A DNA stretch of 64,000 nucleotides from a virus, in the IMG/VR virus record IMGVR_UViG_3300044639_001309, positions 1 to 64,000 of that record; one strand, given 5' to 3'. Below are positions 15,644 through 23,336 of the stretch, in pieces. A program made the translations under genes and the position numbers. The notes beneath the pieces are model-generated. The model saw only the letters and a program-made list of their open reading frames with translations. It was not told the DNA's origin and ran no database searches. Numbering within the stretch: position 1 is the stretch's first letter; each line of letters opens with the position of its first letter.

Positions 15644-15939
15644 TAGTCACCCGAATCAATTTGATAACGATCGCCACAGTGGACACAATCATAATTGGTC
15701 AAACATCGCCCGGCATTACTGCTTTGATAATGGTGAGTGCATGGATCACCTTGTGCGTTCAATCGGACTTTGCCACGTGGGGTGCCGTACATGTACTGGC
15801 CGCCACAATTGGAACAACCTAGGGTGTCTGTGTCTTTGTCGTAGCCTGAATAGACATGTTTGTATTTTTGTTGTTCAGGGCTTGGCGTCACACGACCAGA
15901 GCCGTTGCACACAGGACAAGTTCCGTATTCTACTGTCAT
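15643..15939 (-). CDS. Zinc-ribbon phage protein (98 aa)
   Basis: Three Cys pairs: CPVCNGSGR near residue 8, CSNCGGQY near 42 and a C-terminal CVHCGDRY, resembling DnaJ-type CxxCxGxG and other zinc ribbons. A His pair (CTHHYQ) may also take part. Such small zinc proteins are frequent in T4-like phages and may bind nucleic acid or chaperone clients. Function unassigned. Confidence 0.7.
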   Translation of the reverse strand: MTVEYGTCPVCNGSGRVTPSPEQQKYKHVYSGYDKDTDTLGCSNCGGQYMYGTPRGKVRLNAQGDPCTHHYQSSNAGRCLTNYDCVHCGDRYQIDSGD

Positions 15940-15948
15940 TTTATTTCC

Positions 15949-16257
15949 TTACGCAACCAACCACATCAATTCTTCTTTGACTTCAATGCTTTCGCTACCG
16001 TCGTACTCGTGGATTCTAAATTCAGCACCCACATCAAGCCAGGCAATTTCTAGATCTCTCATGCCACCGTCGTAGATGTCAGGATACTTGAGGCTAACGT
16101 AAACTGCTAATTCATCCCATTGTTCTTTTTCTACAAAATCAACAATCACAGGATTGAACACCAGCTCGGGCAACTCTTGATTCCAAGTTGACCAACCAGC
16201 ACCAAAGCCGGGCGAGTACAATACTGCTACTTTACCGTCTCTGATTAATTTTTTCAT
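15949..16257 (-). CDS. Conserved phage protein (102 aa)
   Basis: MKKLIRDGKVAVLYSPGFGA, GWSTWNQELPELVFNP, YPDIYDGGMRDLEIAWLD and EYDGSESIEVKEELMW are a family signature I recognise from several phages but without known function. ATGA overlap with the gene at 16254. Confidence 0.7.
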   Translation of the reverse strand: MKKLIRDGKVAVLYSPGFGAGWSTWNQELPELVFNPVIVDFVEKEQWDELAVYVSLKYPDIYDGGMRDLEIAWLDVGAEFRIHEYDGSESIEVKEELMWLVA

Positions 16258-16454
16258 TTTTCAATTCCCAAATGTTGTTTTATCTGCATCATTGCATCGT
16301 CGTATCCATTCAGATACAAGTTGGACATACAGTCTTGAGCAATGGCTTCTGTAAATTTGCGCAGAATGGAGTAGGTGTCCTCCATCTGATCCAAGGGATC
16401 TCTGTCCAGGATTTCCGCAAATTTAATAATAAGGTTATCTACGTTTTGATGCAT
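16254..16454 (-). CDS. Small helical phage protein (66 aa)
   Basis: Start chosen at ATG 16454 (MHQNVDNLIIKFAEILDRDP), because a longer in-frame reading would cover the separate gene at 16459-16602. It continues EDTYSILRKFTEAIAQDCMS. Helical, acidic, unknown function. Confidence 0.6.
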   Translation of the reverse strand: MHQNVDNLIIKFAEILDRDPLDQMEDTYSILRKFTEAIAQDCMSNLYLNGYDDAMMQIKQHLGIEK

Positions 16455-16458
16455 TGTA

Positions 16459-16602
16459 TTAAACTCCGGTATGGAAAGGGTTGCGTCTACGCAAATGAGC
16501 CAGTGCCGATTCTTTGCTGTCGAACCTACCACTGATAGGTGTTTGGTGGGCTCCACGCACAATGTACCAGCCACCCAACAAACCATTATATACGACTTTC
16601 AT
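16459..16602 (-). CDS. Tiny conserved phage protein (47 aa)
   Basis: ATG at 16602 (TAATG overlap with the upstream stop). MKVVYNGLLGGWYIVRGAHQ then PISGRFDSKESALAHLRRRN is the GGWYIVRG...GRFDSK-A pattern of a recurrent tiny phage protein, with a beta-hairpin followed by a short helix. Function unknown. Confidence 0.68.
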   Translation of the reverse strand: MKVVYNGLLGGWYIVRGAHQTPISGRFDSKESALAHLRRRNPFHTGV

Positions 16603-16862
16603 TATACTGTCTCCGCTGTTTTAGGATAACGATCGTAAGCCTCACTGGCTCCGTCACATGAGAATTTGCTAGAGCCAAACTGGTTGATCACATGCACAAG
16701 AATGTCATCATAAGCGGCCCACTCAATACACTCTTTGCGAGCTGTTTGATAGTTATTTGTTGTCAACAAAATTTGACGTCCAAATACATCTGTGATAGCA
16801 TCTTCCTTAGATGATACCTTAGTTACCACTCGATATTTGTAAGGCATGTTACCGTATCGCAT
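16602..16862 (-). CDS. Small phage protein (86 aa)
   Basis: ATG at 16862 has GGAGC seven bases upstream and begins just after the previous stop; a longer frame running into that gene is rejected. MRYGNMPYKYRVVTKVSSKE, DVFGRQILLTTNNYQTARKE, HVINQFGSSKFSCDG. Alpha/beta, no recognised motif. Confidence 0.6.
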   Translation of the reverse strand: MRYGNMPYKYRVVTKVSSKEDAITDVFGRQILLTTNNYQTARKECIEWAAYDDILVHVINQFGSSKFSCDGASEAYDRYPKTAETV

Positions 16863-16863
16863 A

Positions 16864-17142
16864 TCAATTGCTCCAGTAGGCTTCGCTGTCAACTCGGCAA
16901 GCCCAAGGTGTGTCAGCGTCAATTTTCACTGGCTTGCCTGTCATCAAATTACGAACAGTGATCTTGGGTGCCGTGTAAGTGTCACGGCTCACAATGTTCA
17001 GTTGGCTTTCGTTCCAACCTGCTTTGTTGCAGAGACGGGTACGAGTTGCTTTGGCGGCACCAAATGTTTTGTAGGCACGAGTCTTGTTGGGACCGTCGGT
17101 AACGATTAAACCAGTACCTTTTGAGACAATTACGTATGACAT
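16864..17142 (-). CDS. Small conserved phage protein (92 aa)
   Basis: MSYVIVSKGTGLIVTDGPNK, YKTFGAAKATRTRLCNKAGW and a C-terminal DADTPWACRVDSEAYWSN. The pattern of two strands, a helix (AAKATRTRL) and further strands suggests a compact fold. First gene behind the promoter at 17174-17202, with AAAGGAG upstream. Confidence 0.65.
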   Translation of the reverse strand: MSYVIVSKGTGLIVTDGPNKTRAYKTFGAAKATRTRLCNKAGWNESQLNIVSRDTYTAPKITVRNLMTGKPVKIDADTPWACRVDSEAYWSN

Positions 17143-17173
17143 ATCTAACTCCTTTGTTTCTTACTATACTTCT

Positions 17174-17202
17174 ATTATAGCAAAATGGGTAATTCTGGTC
17201 AA
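17174..17202 (-). promoter_or_regulatory. Sigma70-type promoter (cassette copy)
   Basis: TTGACC (17197-17202), 17 bp, TATAAT (17174-17179). Confidence 0.88.
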
Positions 17203-17211
17203 CTGTTTTGT

Positions 17212-17269
17212 GTGTTGTGAAAAAACAACACTTTCTGTCTATTTTTTAAGCAGATTGAGTGTTGTTTTT
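17212..17269 (-). terminator. Terminator-like stem-loop with alternative pairing
   Basis: A 12-bp stem AAAAACAACACT / AGTGTTGTTTTT (17258-17269 with 17221-17232) follows the zincin gene and ends in T on the complement. The same segment can pair instead with 17212-17218, giving a second, exclusive hairpin. AT-rich, so strength is uncertain. Confidence 0.6.
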
Positions 17270-17277
17270 ACGCAACA
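17258..17277 (-). repeat. 20-bp repeat at gene 3' ends, copy 1
   Basis: AGTGTTGTTTTTACGCAACA here is identical to 17773-17792. Both copies lie at the 3' end of a leftward gene and just upstream of a stem-loop/promoter cassette. Confidence 0.75.
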
Positions 17278-17279
17278 GA

Positions 17280-17681
17280 TCAGAGTTCAATGGCTCTGCG
17301 GAACAAGATTTCTTGTTTGGAAAATGCCTGTATTTCCCAAGGCTGTTCCAGATACGGGACTTTGCGTCCGTAGTACTTGCCTTTCCACAGCTTGCCACGT
17401 GGTGTCAACTGCAAGGTGCCTTTGGCAAACTGTGCCACATGAGTGAGCTCGTGCGCCAGGGTGGCACCCATGGCCTGAAGATCCTTAACGGGTTTGAGCA
17501 CAATCAAATAGGTGTCCAAACCTTTGAGAGGAACTGTGGTGCCCAGGTCTTCAAGGTCAGGATCTAATATGATGTGCAGGAGTTTTTTATGTTTTACGAG
17601 CTTCAATTGCTCTATCATAGAAGGTAGAAGTGCTTCTACGTATTTTTTGGCTTTGGGATTGCCTTCAACATAAAATTCCAT
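17280..17681 (-). CDS. Small zincin-type metallopeptidase-like protein
   Basis: 133 residues from ATG at 17681 with AAGGAGC upstream. HELTHVAQ (zinc ligands His77, His81; Glu78 as general base) and a downstream EQPWEIQAF that may supply the third ligand fit a gluzincin/SprT-like domain. The first 70 residues are a strand-rich lead-in. In T4-like phages such minimal zincins are common but uncharacterised; proteolysis is inferred. Monocistronic between two promoter cassettes. Confidence 0.75.
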   Translation of the reverse strand: MEFYVEGNPKAKKYVEALLPSMIEQLKLVKHKKLLHIILDPDLEDLGTTVPLKGLDTYLIVLKPVKDLQAMGATLAHELTHVAQFAKGTLQLTPRGKLWKGKYYGRKVPYLEQPWEIQAFSKQEILFRRAIEL

Positions 17682-17708
17682 GCGTTGCTCCTTGTTGCTA
17701 TAACTTCT

Positions 17709-17737
17709 ATTATAACAAAACAGGGAATTCTGGTCAA
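17709..17737 (-). promoter_or_regulatory. Sigma70-type promoter for the zincin gene
   Basis: TTGACC (17732-17737), 17 bp, TATAAT (17709-17714). Confidence 0.87.
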
Positions 17738-17747
17738 CCACAGATTT

Positions 17748-17766
17748 CTGCTTAATTTTTAAGCAG
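17748..17766. repeat. Stem-loop upstream of promoter
   Basis: Perfect CTGCTTAA / TTAAGCAG arms with a TTT loop, between the end of the gene at 17783 and the zincin promoter. Variants of TTTTTAAGCAG recur at 15409-15419 and 17243-17253. Confidence 0.65.
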
Positions 17767-17772
17767 TTTTAT

Positions 17773-17792
17773 AGTGTTGTTTTTACGCAACA
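17773..17792 (-). repeat. 20-bp repeat at gene 3' ends, copy 2
   Basis: Identical to 17258-17277; here it includes the stop codon of the gene at 17783. Confidence 0.75.
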
Positions 17793-18484
17793 AAATCTAT
17801 ATAACCAGATTCAGCAGTCCAGTCCATGGTTGACAATTTCTTTGCAATAGCAGTCAGTGTTTCTTCTTTGGAAAACTCTGCGTTCTTTTTAATCCAACGT
17901 CGATGATTTTCTGCCAACACATCAATGTTGGTCGTCCAGCCTTGTTGCTGTAGGTTATTGACAAAATTTTCTTTAAACAACAAGTTAAAATTAATGTTTT
18001 TACCGTAGGTATTTGCAACACGATCGTACATGGTCTGCATCCATAATCTTTTTGATTGTTCAAACCAATACGAAGCGGCTTTTTCAAACTTTCCATTGAG
18101 GCAAAGAGTTTTAGCTATCTCAAACCAAGATTCGCCAGGTGCAACTTTGATAGCAAGTTTTTGCAGTTTCATTTGTCTTAGAACTATCTGCTCTTGTACC
18201 TGTGGGTCAGTGACTACAATATTAATCAATGACCAGTTGCTGTTGATAATTGGTTCAAATAAATGTGTGCTAACAAAACCATTTGGGGGTACAGGTAATT
18301 GCTGAACAGCATCCAACACTGACATTTCGTTGTCTTGTATTTTTCTTTCAAACTTTTTTAAAGAATGATCAGTAGGAACGCTGATACCGGATATTTTGGT
18401 TAGCTTTATTCCATTGCAACTGGTCACAAACAAATCACCAGCTGAGCCGCCATTGTAGGAAACAAAAGTATAATCAGTATTCAT
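17783..18484 (-). CDS. Unknown protein with glycine-rich N-terminal loop (possible P-loop fold)
   Basis: 233 residues. MNTDYTFVSYNGGSAGDLFV opens with a strand and a GGSAG turn like the N-terminal loop of phage-encoded sulfotransferase-like or P-loop proteins; 25814-26542 has a similar opening (IIFPRGGCGNHLRWLL). Middle: TDPQVQEQIVLRQMKLQKLA; C-terminus: LLFKENFVNNLQQQGW. No complete Walker A motif (GxxxxGK[ST]) is seen, so nucleotide binding is unproven. Last gene of a five-gene overlapping operon (17783-21673). Confidence 0.55.
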   Translation of the reverse strand: MNTDYTFVSYNGGSAGDLFVTSCNGIKLTKISGISVPTDHSLKKFERKIQDNEMSVLDAVQQLPVPPNGFVSTHLFEPIINSNWSLINIVVTDPQVQEQIVLRQMKLQKLAIKVAPGESWFEIAKTLCLNGKFEKAASYWFEQSKRLWMQTMYDRVANTYGKNINFNLLFKENFVNNLQQQGWTTNIDVLAENHRRWIKKNAEFSKEETLTAIAKKLSTMDWTAESGYIDFVA

Positions 18485-19505
18485 TTTTATGTTTGCAGAT
18501 ATGAGAAAGCCAATCAGGATTCCAGCGATCGATTAAATCTTTCTGTAACTGTCCCGTGGCTAGTTGTTTAACCAGATCTTCTGTGTCTAAACTGATCACA
18601 GTCAAAAACAATTCAGGGTCTCTGTAGGGATCTAGTATTTGAAAATCACCAAACCATTGCTGGAACGTTGGTTGAGAATGCAATTTAACAATTGCTGATC
18701 TCAATGAATTAACATTGTCAAATGTATGTTCTGGCAGATAGATTGCAGTATCGTAACAGTCAAATATTTGATTGACCAACTTTGAAGATTGTGCGTACAG
18801 TTCACCGTGATGCAAGAGTGCCAGATCGCCGTAGTATCCTGTGATTAAATTATTTGTATTGTAAAATGCCGGCTTGACATTGTCTAACTGACTATACGGA
18901 TAATCTATTGTTTCTTGAGTGTCACTGTAGACTACGTCAAATGGAAGTTTGTTAAAATAAAACCTTGTGTGATTGGCTACAACTCCAGTAAACTCAACCT
19001 GATGATGCAATGCCAAAAACGCAAGGGTACTGGAGTCAAGTCCGCCCGAGAATGCAATCTGTGTTTTATCACTGATGTTTGCGCAAGTTTGTAAATTAGA
19101 CAATAACCTTAGCTCAATGTCAACAAGTACCTGTTCCCAAGTTTTAATTTCAGGAACAATAGCAGATTTGATTTTTTTATACTGTAACCAATTGATTCCT
19201 AGCTCGTCGTGACAATTAAATTTAACCGTCAACGGAGATATTGCTGTGTCTATGTACTTGTTAATATTGGTAAGAATAATGCCTTTGCCAAACCCAAGAT
19301 TAAAGTCTTTATAAAAACTAAACTCAACTGTGACTTCTTCGTCACCAAACTCAAACTCAACAAAGTTTCCTCCGTGCTCGCCTAAACGATAACCAAAAAA
19401 TTTATCTTGATTAATATCATAGTAGGCATTAACCCAAAGATGAGGGGCCAGTTGATGACGATATGGGAACTCTGTGAGCTCTTGTTCAGCGATGCAAAAG
19501 TACAT
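18474..19505 (-). CDS. Asparagine synthetase-like ATP-pyrophosphatase
   Basis: 343 residues. The PP-loop motif FSGGLDSSTLAFLAL (SGGLDSS at 153-159) and the later TGYYGDLALLHHGELY match AsnB, beta-lactam synthetase and lasso-peptide cyclase synthetase domains, which adenylate a carboxylate and attach an amine. The first 110 residues look like a degraded Ntn-type domain (GYRLGEHGGN, NLGFGKGIILTN) without the Cys2 nucleophile of glutaminases. So amide bond formation with free ammonia or an amine is the likely chemistry; the substrate is unknown. It overlaps both neighbours, implying joint function. Confidence 0.8.
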   Translation of the reverse strand: MYFCIAEQELTEFPYRHQLAPHLWVNAYYDINQDKFFGYRLGEHGGNFVEFEFGDEEVTVEFSFYKDFNLGFGKGIILTNINKYIDTAISPLTVKFNCHDELGINWLQYKKIKSAIVPEIKTWEQVLVDIELRLLSNLQTCANISDKTQIAFSGGLDSSTLAFLALHHQVEFTGVVANHTRFYFNKLPFDVVYSDTQETIDYPYSQLDNVKPAFYNTNNLITGYYGDLALLHHGELYAQSSKLVNQIFDCYDTAIYLPEHTFDNVNSLRSAIVKLHSQPTFQQWFGDFQILDPYRDPELFLTVISLDTEDLVKQLATGQLQKDLIDRWNPDWLSHICKHKNEY

Positions 19506-20068
19506 TAAGGTTGTTGAATAAGATAGTTATAATACTCGTAGTGCTTGTCTAACGTCCAGGCGGCTAGATCAACGTCAGTGCCATCGTGAGTTCGAAATCT
19601 TGCATTAAAAATATCAGTATAACGTTGCCACGGATTCCAAACACTCGGAGTATGACTGCCCCAACCTGATTCTTTAAGCAAATGATGTTTTTCTCTACTG
19701 AGTTTTACAGTTGGGCAATTAAGAGCTTGATCAATAGTAATTAGTCCTACAATCATTAAGTCTCGAATTCTTGCGGCAGGAATCAAGTGTTCAAAGTCTG
19801 TTTCAACATCGGCGCCAATTTCGTGATAATGAGCACCCATGCCGTCACGTTGTTTAATGCAATACTCGTGATATCTTCTTAGTAAATTGTCCATGTCATC
19901 TCTGACCAGTCGTAGAGTCTGTTGGTCATTTGTGCTGTTACGATAGATGTCTAGCACAGAAACCAGTCGGTCATGACAGTAACGATAAGTGGCTCTGTAT
20001 GCTTCTTGGTTGCGAGGTGTTTTTGAATAAACTGGCGCAACAAAGTTTTCAAGTAGTTGTTGATTCAT
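19505..20068 (-). CDS. Unrecognised protein in the ATP-PPase/SGNH operon (187 aa)
   Basis: MNQQLLENFVAPVYSKTPRN, many Arg/His/Tyr residues (YRATYRYCHDRLVSVLDIYR), AHYHEIGADVETDFEHLIP and a conserved-looking block AARIRDLMIVGLITIDQALN, CPTVKLSREKHHLLKESGWG. The overlap with both neighbours ties it to the ATP-PPase and SGNH hydrolase. A His/Asp/Glu-rich motif (HYHE..D.E.DFEH) could bind metal. I do not recognise the family. Confidence 0.6.
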   Translation of the reverse strand: MNQQLLENFVAPVYSKTPRNQEAYRATYRYCHDRLVSVLDIYRNSTNDQQTLRLVRDDMDNLLRRYHEYCIKQRDGMGAHYHEIGADVETDFEHLIPAARIRDLMIVGLITIDQALNCPTVKLSREKHHLLKESGWGSHTPSVWNPWQRYTDIFNARFRTHDGTDVDLAAWTLDKHYEYYNYLIQQP

Positions 20069-20636
20069 CTATTAATCCTATCAATCGTTTGGCCCATTGT
20101 GCATGACAGCTGGCGCTGTGATGCATTCCATCATTTCCTTTATTATCTACTATCCAAGATAGCCCTGGCAGTTTTTCATCAACATGCAAAACAATACCTT
20201 GACTGTTTAATACTGCATGGTATTGTTGATTGATGTTTTCAATCATGATGTTAACAATAGGCACCTTGGCAAGATTGCATAATAAATTACAAGTGATGAT
20301 TGTTTGTAGCCAAGGATTATAAAAGTTTTCTTCACCCAATACTAATAGCTGTTTAAAAACGGCGCTGTCACTCTGAATGTTTTCGTTTGTAGCATAGCCA
20401 TTGACCCAGGTGATACGTCTAAAAACATTAGGCCATTGGCATATTACAAAATCAGGTAAATTTATTTTTAGTTCATGAACTAAATGTTTTTCTACATGAA
20501 AACAATTGCCACCTGGTGTTCCTAAATTTTTTACAGAACGTTGATAATGTTTGCTTAGTAAGCTTACATAGCATTCATCGGGATTTACACCCACACCTGC
20601 TGTGTGGCTACATCCAATGGCAAGTGCATGGTTCAT
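20049..20636 (-). CDS. SGNH/GDSL hydrolase-like protein
   Basis: 195 residues. Block I is GCSHTAGVGV (Ser10 as nucleophile) and block V is DGMHHSASCHAQW (Asp169, His172 or His173 as catalytic pair); NLGTPGGNCF supplies the block II glycine. SGNH enzymes act as esterases, lipases or carbohydrate O-acetyl transferases/esterases. In this operon it could hydrolyse or transfer an acyl group on a surface glycan or small molecule (inference). Sequence identity to any characterised member cannot be judged here. Confidence 0.72.
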   Translation of the reverse strand: MNHALAIGCSHTAGVGVNPDECYVSLLSKHYQRSVKNLGTPGGNCFHVEKHLVHELKINLPDFVICQWPNVFRRITWVNGYATNENIQSDSAVFKQLLVLGEENFYNPWLQTIITCNLLCNLAKVPIVNIMIENINQQYHAVLNSQGIVLHVDEKLPGLSWIVDNKGNDGMHHSASCHAQWAKRLIGLIDESTTT

Positions 20637-21673
20637 TGCATTAGTCCCGGAGCAACAACGCCTTCTTCGATGCCCATTTTAGAACCGTCACCGTGGAATG
20701 GTAATTCCAGTTTGCCGCCACCTACAACATGTACTTCTCGCAAGAAGTTACTCATTGCAGTCGGAGCAGTCCAGGTGGCACCGTCGCCTTTGTAAAAGGC
20801 CCATTGTTGACGCCCTTTGGCATGTACCACGCTGGAGTCATTCCATACATTGGCGATGCTGGCGCACAATTTACGCATCCAACCGTCGGGCAAGGTTAGC
20901 CCTGCACTACCAGCCAGGCGGAATAACTCGTACAATCCAATAAAGCAACCTTGATCGATTTCTTCTTGCTCGGGCCAGGTGTGCTGAATTGCATCCAATA
21001 TATTAAACAATACTCGTCCTGTTGGGTCGGCGTCAATTACTTTTTGCGCATACTTGAAGTGGCTAAAGAAATAATCACTGTCGCCACGCAAGGCCACACT
21101 TTTGCGAGTATTCTTATCTTCAAGGTCGATGCCCAGGGCATCAAATTGATCTTGCATTTTACGAGCACGAACAGTTTTTGTCTCTCTGCTACCGTTCTTG
21201 TAACGAACTAGTGCATTGCGATGAAGGTCGCCGGGATTAAGACGTTTAACGCCTGTGTCGTTGAGCATTTCAAATGCATAACTAGGAAAGTTAGGGTCGT
21301 CTGTTTCTACCACAGCACAAGGTACCTCGGTATAGCCCAAGATGGCCGCGGCCAGGGTACGGTGCTGTCCATCGTATGTTTCCACCCTGTCACGACCTAG
21401 CACACGACATGCGCTCACTGGGGAGCAGATGCGAGGATCCCACTTTTTCATGATACTAAGAATGTGTTTGTGAATTACATCTCGTTGGACTTCGTAGTCA
21501 ATCCACAAAATATCAATTTTTTCTTGATTGCTTGTTGGGAAATACACAGCCAAAGATTGAACACGATTGCGCATTGCATCAATCTGTCCTTTGGTAATGT
21601 TTAGTTCTTTGATGATGGTGGCTTCAACTTCTGAAGCCACATCGGTGAGTTTACGTGTGAGGCGTTTGGCCAT
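20633..21673 (-). CDS. ParB/DGQHR-domain phage protein
   Basis: 346 residues. A ParB-like fold motif DGQHRTLAAAILG (DGQHR 101-105) is preceded by Arg/Asp-rich ACRVLGRDRVETY and followed by a helical domain (KTVRARKMQDQFDALGIDLE) and a C-terminal GGKLELPFHGDGSKMG. DGQHR proteins include DndB-like and ParB-type nucleotide-binding or nuclease proteins; T4-like phages often carry one of unknown function. First gene of the overlapping operon; promoter at 21753-21781. Confidence 0.75.
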   Translation of the reverse strand: MAKRLTRKLTDVASEVEATIIKELNITKGQIDAMRNRVQSLAVYFPTSNQEKIDILWIDYEVQRDVIHKHILSIMKKWDPRICSPVSACRVLGRDRVETYDGQHRTLAAAILGYTEVPCAVVETDDPNFPSYAFEMLNDTGVKRLNPGDLHRNALVRYKNGSRETKTVRARKMQDQFDALGIDLEDKNTRKSVALRGDSDYFFSHFKYAQKVIDADPTGRVLFNILDAIQHTWPEQEEIDQGCFIGLYELFRLAGSAGLTLPDGWMRKLCASIANVWNDSSVVHAKGRQQWAFYKGDGATWTAPTAMSNFLREVHVVGGGKLELPFHGDGSKMGIEEGVVAPGLMQ

Positions 21674-21752
21674 AGTATCTTTCTTTCGGTGTTAATGAAA
21701 GTATCATCGTTACAAGCACCATGCTCGATCTGTTTGATACCGTTCAAGTGTT

Positions 21753-21781
21753 AGTATAACAAACTGTTAGATATTTGTCAA
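21753..21781 (-). promoter_or_regulatory. Sigma70-type promoter of the five-gene operon
   Basis: TTGACA (21776-21781), 17 bp, TATACT (21753-21758). Leader of about 75 bases before the DGQHR gene. Confidence 0.8.
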
Positions 21782-21792
21782 CCTAGTACTTT

Positions 21793-22098
21793 TTACTTAA
21801 AAAAGATCAAGACCATCAGGCTACTTTGGATAATAAACCCAAGTGCAATGGTCACAATATTAAGGAAGTTACGTTGTACCACTGCCTGTGCAAACATAGC
21901 AGTGAGTCCTGCCCAGGTCAATAGGACCATGTCTACACTGGGCATTCGATCACTGAGTCCAGTTAAAACTGCAATCAGTGTTGGTAATGTGGCTGAGTGT
22001 AATAGCACAACTGCCAACCAACTTAGTGTGGCTGCCGAGATTGGAGCAATCCATTCTTGTAACCATGCAACAGTTTTTTCAATATCAAAGTTTTTCAT
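21793..22098 (-). CDS. Holin-like small membrane protein
   Basis: 101 residues with three predicted membrane helices: about 14-34 (PISAATLSWLAVVLLHSATL), 48-72 (DMVLLTWAGLTAMFAQAVVQ) and 78-99 (NIVTIALGFIIQSSLMVLIF). It lies seven bases after the SleB-type endolysin gene, the usual arrangement of a holin next to its endolysin. No family signature is recognised, so holin is from topology and position only. Confidence 0.55.
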   Translation of the reverse strand: MKNFDIEKTVAWLQEWIAPISAATLSWLAVVLLHSATLPTLIAVLTGLSDRMPSVDMVLLTWAGLTAMFAQAVVQRNFLNIVTIALGFIIQSSLMVLIFFK

Positions 22099-22105
22099 TT
22101 AGATC

Positions 22106-22666
22106 TCACTTGTAAAAAATATGTCGGCCAATCTTGGCCACTTGTTTCTTGTTCCACTGCGGATTCACATAGTCTGCATGATAGTAAAGTGCATCTTTAA
22201 GTTCAGGCAGTCGGAATCCATCAACCATGACCATCTTGGCGGCTTCAGCACTCTCGTCCCATAGCTTTTTGTGAACAGGTTTGGTTTTGAAATTCTGTTC
22301 ACAGTACCATGAGAATTGGCAAAGCACCCGTTCATAAATCACGTTCTTTTGGTGAACCACTTGACACGGATCATTGGGAAATTTTCCGCTTTCCACACGA
22401 TTCATGACCACCTGTGCTACTGCCAGCTTTCCTTCTGCTGGTTCGCCTGCGGCTTCCCAGTAGACATTTTGAGTCATACATTGTAACTTGCGCTCTTTCT
22501 CTTTGAGAGCTGTTTTGTAGGCTCCGATCGAACCTACATTTTCAAAATCAACAGTGGCCAAGCTATCAAGTTTGTTTTGGACCACTGTATTAACTACTGC
22601 TATGCCGAACAAGGCAATTATCAAAAATATTGACAAATTAACTGTCATTTTGATATATTTTGTCAT
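22106..22666 (-). CDS. SleB-family cell wall hydrolase (endolysin)
   Basis: 186 residues. A signal-anchor helix spans 8-29 (VNLSIFLIIALFGIAVVNTV), so export by the Sec system as a SAR-like endolysin is plausible. The hydrolase_2/SleB domain follows: TQNVYWEAAGEPAEGKLAVA (probable catalytic Glu71), VVMNRVESGKFPNDPCQVVH, CQFSWYC and ALYYHADYVNPQW. Such enzymes cut the glycan strands of peptidoglycan as lytic transglycosylases or muramidases. Preceded by AAAGGAG; transcribed from 22790-22818. Confidence 0.85.
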   Translation of the reverse strand: MTKYIKMTVNLSIFLIIALFGIAVVNTVVQNKLDSLATVDFENVGSIGAYKTALKEKERKLQCMTQNVYWEAAGEPAEGKLAVAQVVMNRVESGKFPNDPCQVVHQKNVIYERVLCQFSWYCEQNFKTKPVHKKLWDESAEAAKMVMVDGFRLPELKDALYYHADYVNPQWNKKQVAKIGRHIFYK

Positions 22667-22789
22667 TGGTTTCTCCTTTGGTTATAGTGCGCAGTTGCCT
22701 GTGCACCAAGAGCCTGAAAATATACAAAAGCTCTTGATTTTCCATACTCTAAATTTCCGAGGACGTAAGTTTATATATGGGATCTATGT

Positions 22790-22818
22790 ATTATATAAAC
22801 TATACTTTATCTTGTCAA
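22790..22818 (-). promoter_or_regulatory. Sigma70-type promoter for the lysis pair
   Basis: TTGACA (22813-22818), 17 bp, TATAAT (22790-22795). Leader of about 115 bases before the endolysin ATG; lysis genes behind an early-type promoter is unexpected and may mean antitermination or dual control. Confidence 0.75.
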
Positions 22819-22830
22819 CTAATTTGATAA

Positions 22831-23088
22831 CTATGCCCATTTTAACAGAAACGCACAGCAATCTCTGTCAGAATCAAAATAAAATCGATAACGTCCCGGG
22901 CGCTGATCCGAGCTTACCTCTACCAATTGCCAGCGCCACTCATCAATTAACTCTGATTTGGACCAAGAAATTATATCATCAATTGCGCCGTGTGGTTTGG
23001 AAATTTCCTTGACATAAGGAAAGGTGTCGCCGGCCCTGCTGACATAGGATTCGTATTCCGGAACAGGGGTAAGTTGTATTGTGCCCAT
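22831..23088 (-). CDS. Hypothetical protein (85 aa)
   Basis: MGTIQLTPVPEYESYVSRAG, KEISKPHGAIDDIISWSKSE, WRWQLVEVSSDQRPGRYRFY and FDSDRDCCAFLLKW. The final F-SD-DC-AF--KW resembles the end of many T4-like phage small proteins with a ferredoxin-like fold. Start overlaps the upstream stop (TAATG). Confidence 0.62.
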   Translation of the reverse strand: MGTIQLTPVPEYESYVSRAGDTFPYVKEISKPHGAIDDIISWSKSELIDEWRWQLVEVSSDQRPGRYRFYFDSDRDCCAFLLKWA

Positions 23089-23336
23089 TAGACCTTTATA
23101 TAGTTCTTGTGAATATATCGGTCTGCACTTTCTGCGGAGGGTTTGTAAAACAATACATGATCTGTTATGTTAAAATGATTGCAGAACGACTGCCCTAATC
23201 TTGTTCCATATTTCAAAGACTCAAATGTATATTCTTTTTTAAATTGCTCGTATTGTTGTAATTCTAGAAACGTTTCTCGAATCACTGGATTGATGTCTTT
23301 GATCAGTGGTTGAAACCACGGTTGTTTAACAGTCAA
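23088..23336 (-). CDS. Short paralogue of the ITDEDR-domain family
   Basis: 82 residues. INPVIRETFLELQQYEQFKK, FESLKYGTRLGQSFCNHFNI and the NITDHVLFYK that follows align by eye with IREYYRGRITWSQLKYGGTL..FRSKLG..LNITKNELGLIYRLP in the neighbour at 23333. It looks like a duplicated, shortened domain without the TDEDR loop. ATGA overlap with that neighbour. Confidence 0.6.
   Translation of the reverse strand: MTVKQPWFQPLIKDINPVIRETFLELQQYEQFKKEYTFESLKYGTRLGQSFCNHFNITDHVLFYKPSAESADRYIHKNYIKV

Noticed and set aside
22644-22758. Short frame MENQELLYIFRLLV in the leader of the endolysin gene
   Set aside because: Only about 34 codons, overlaps the endolysin start in another frame, weak ribosome-binding site and no recognised pattern.
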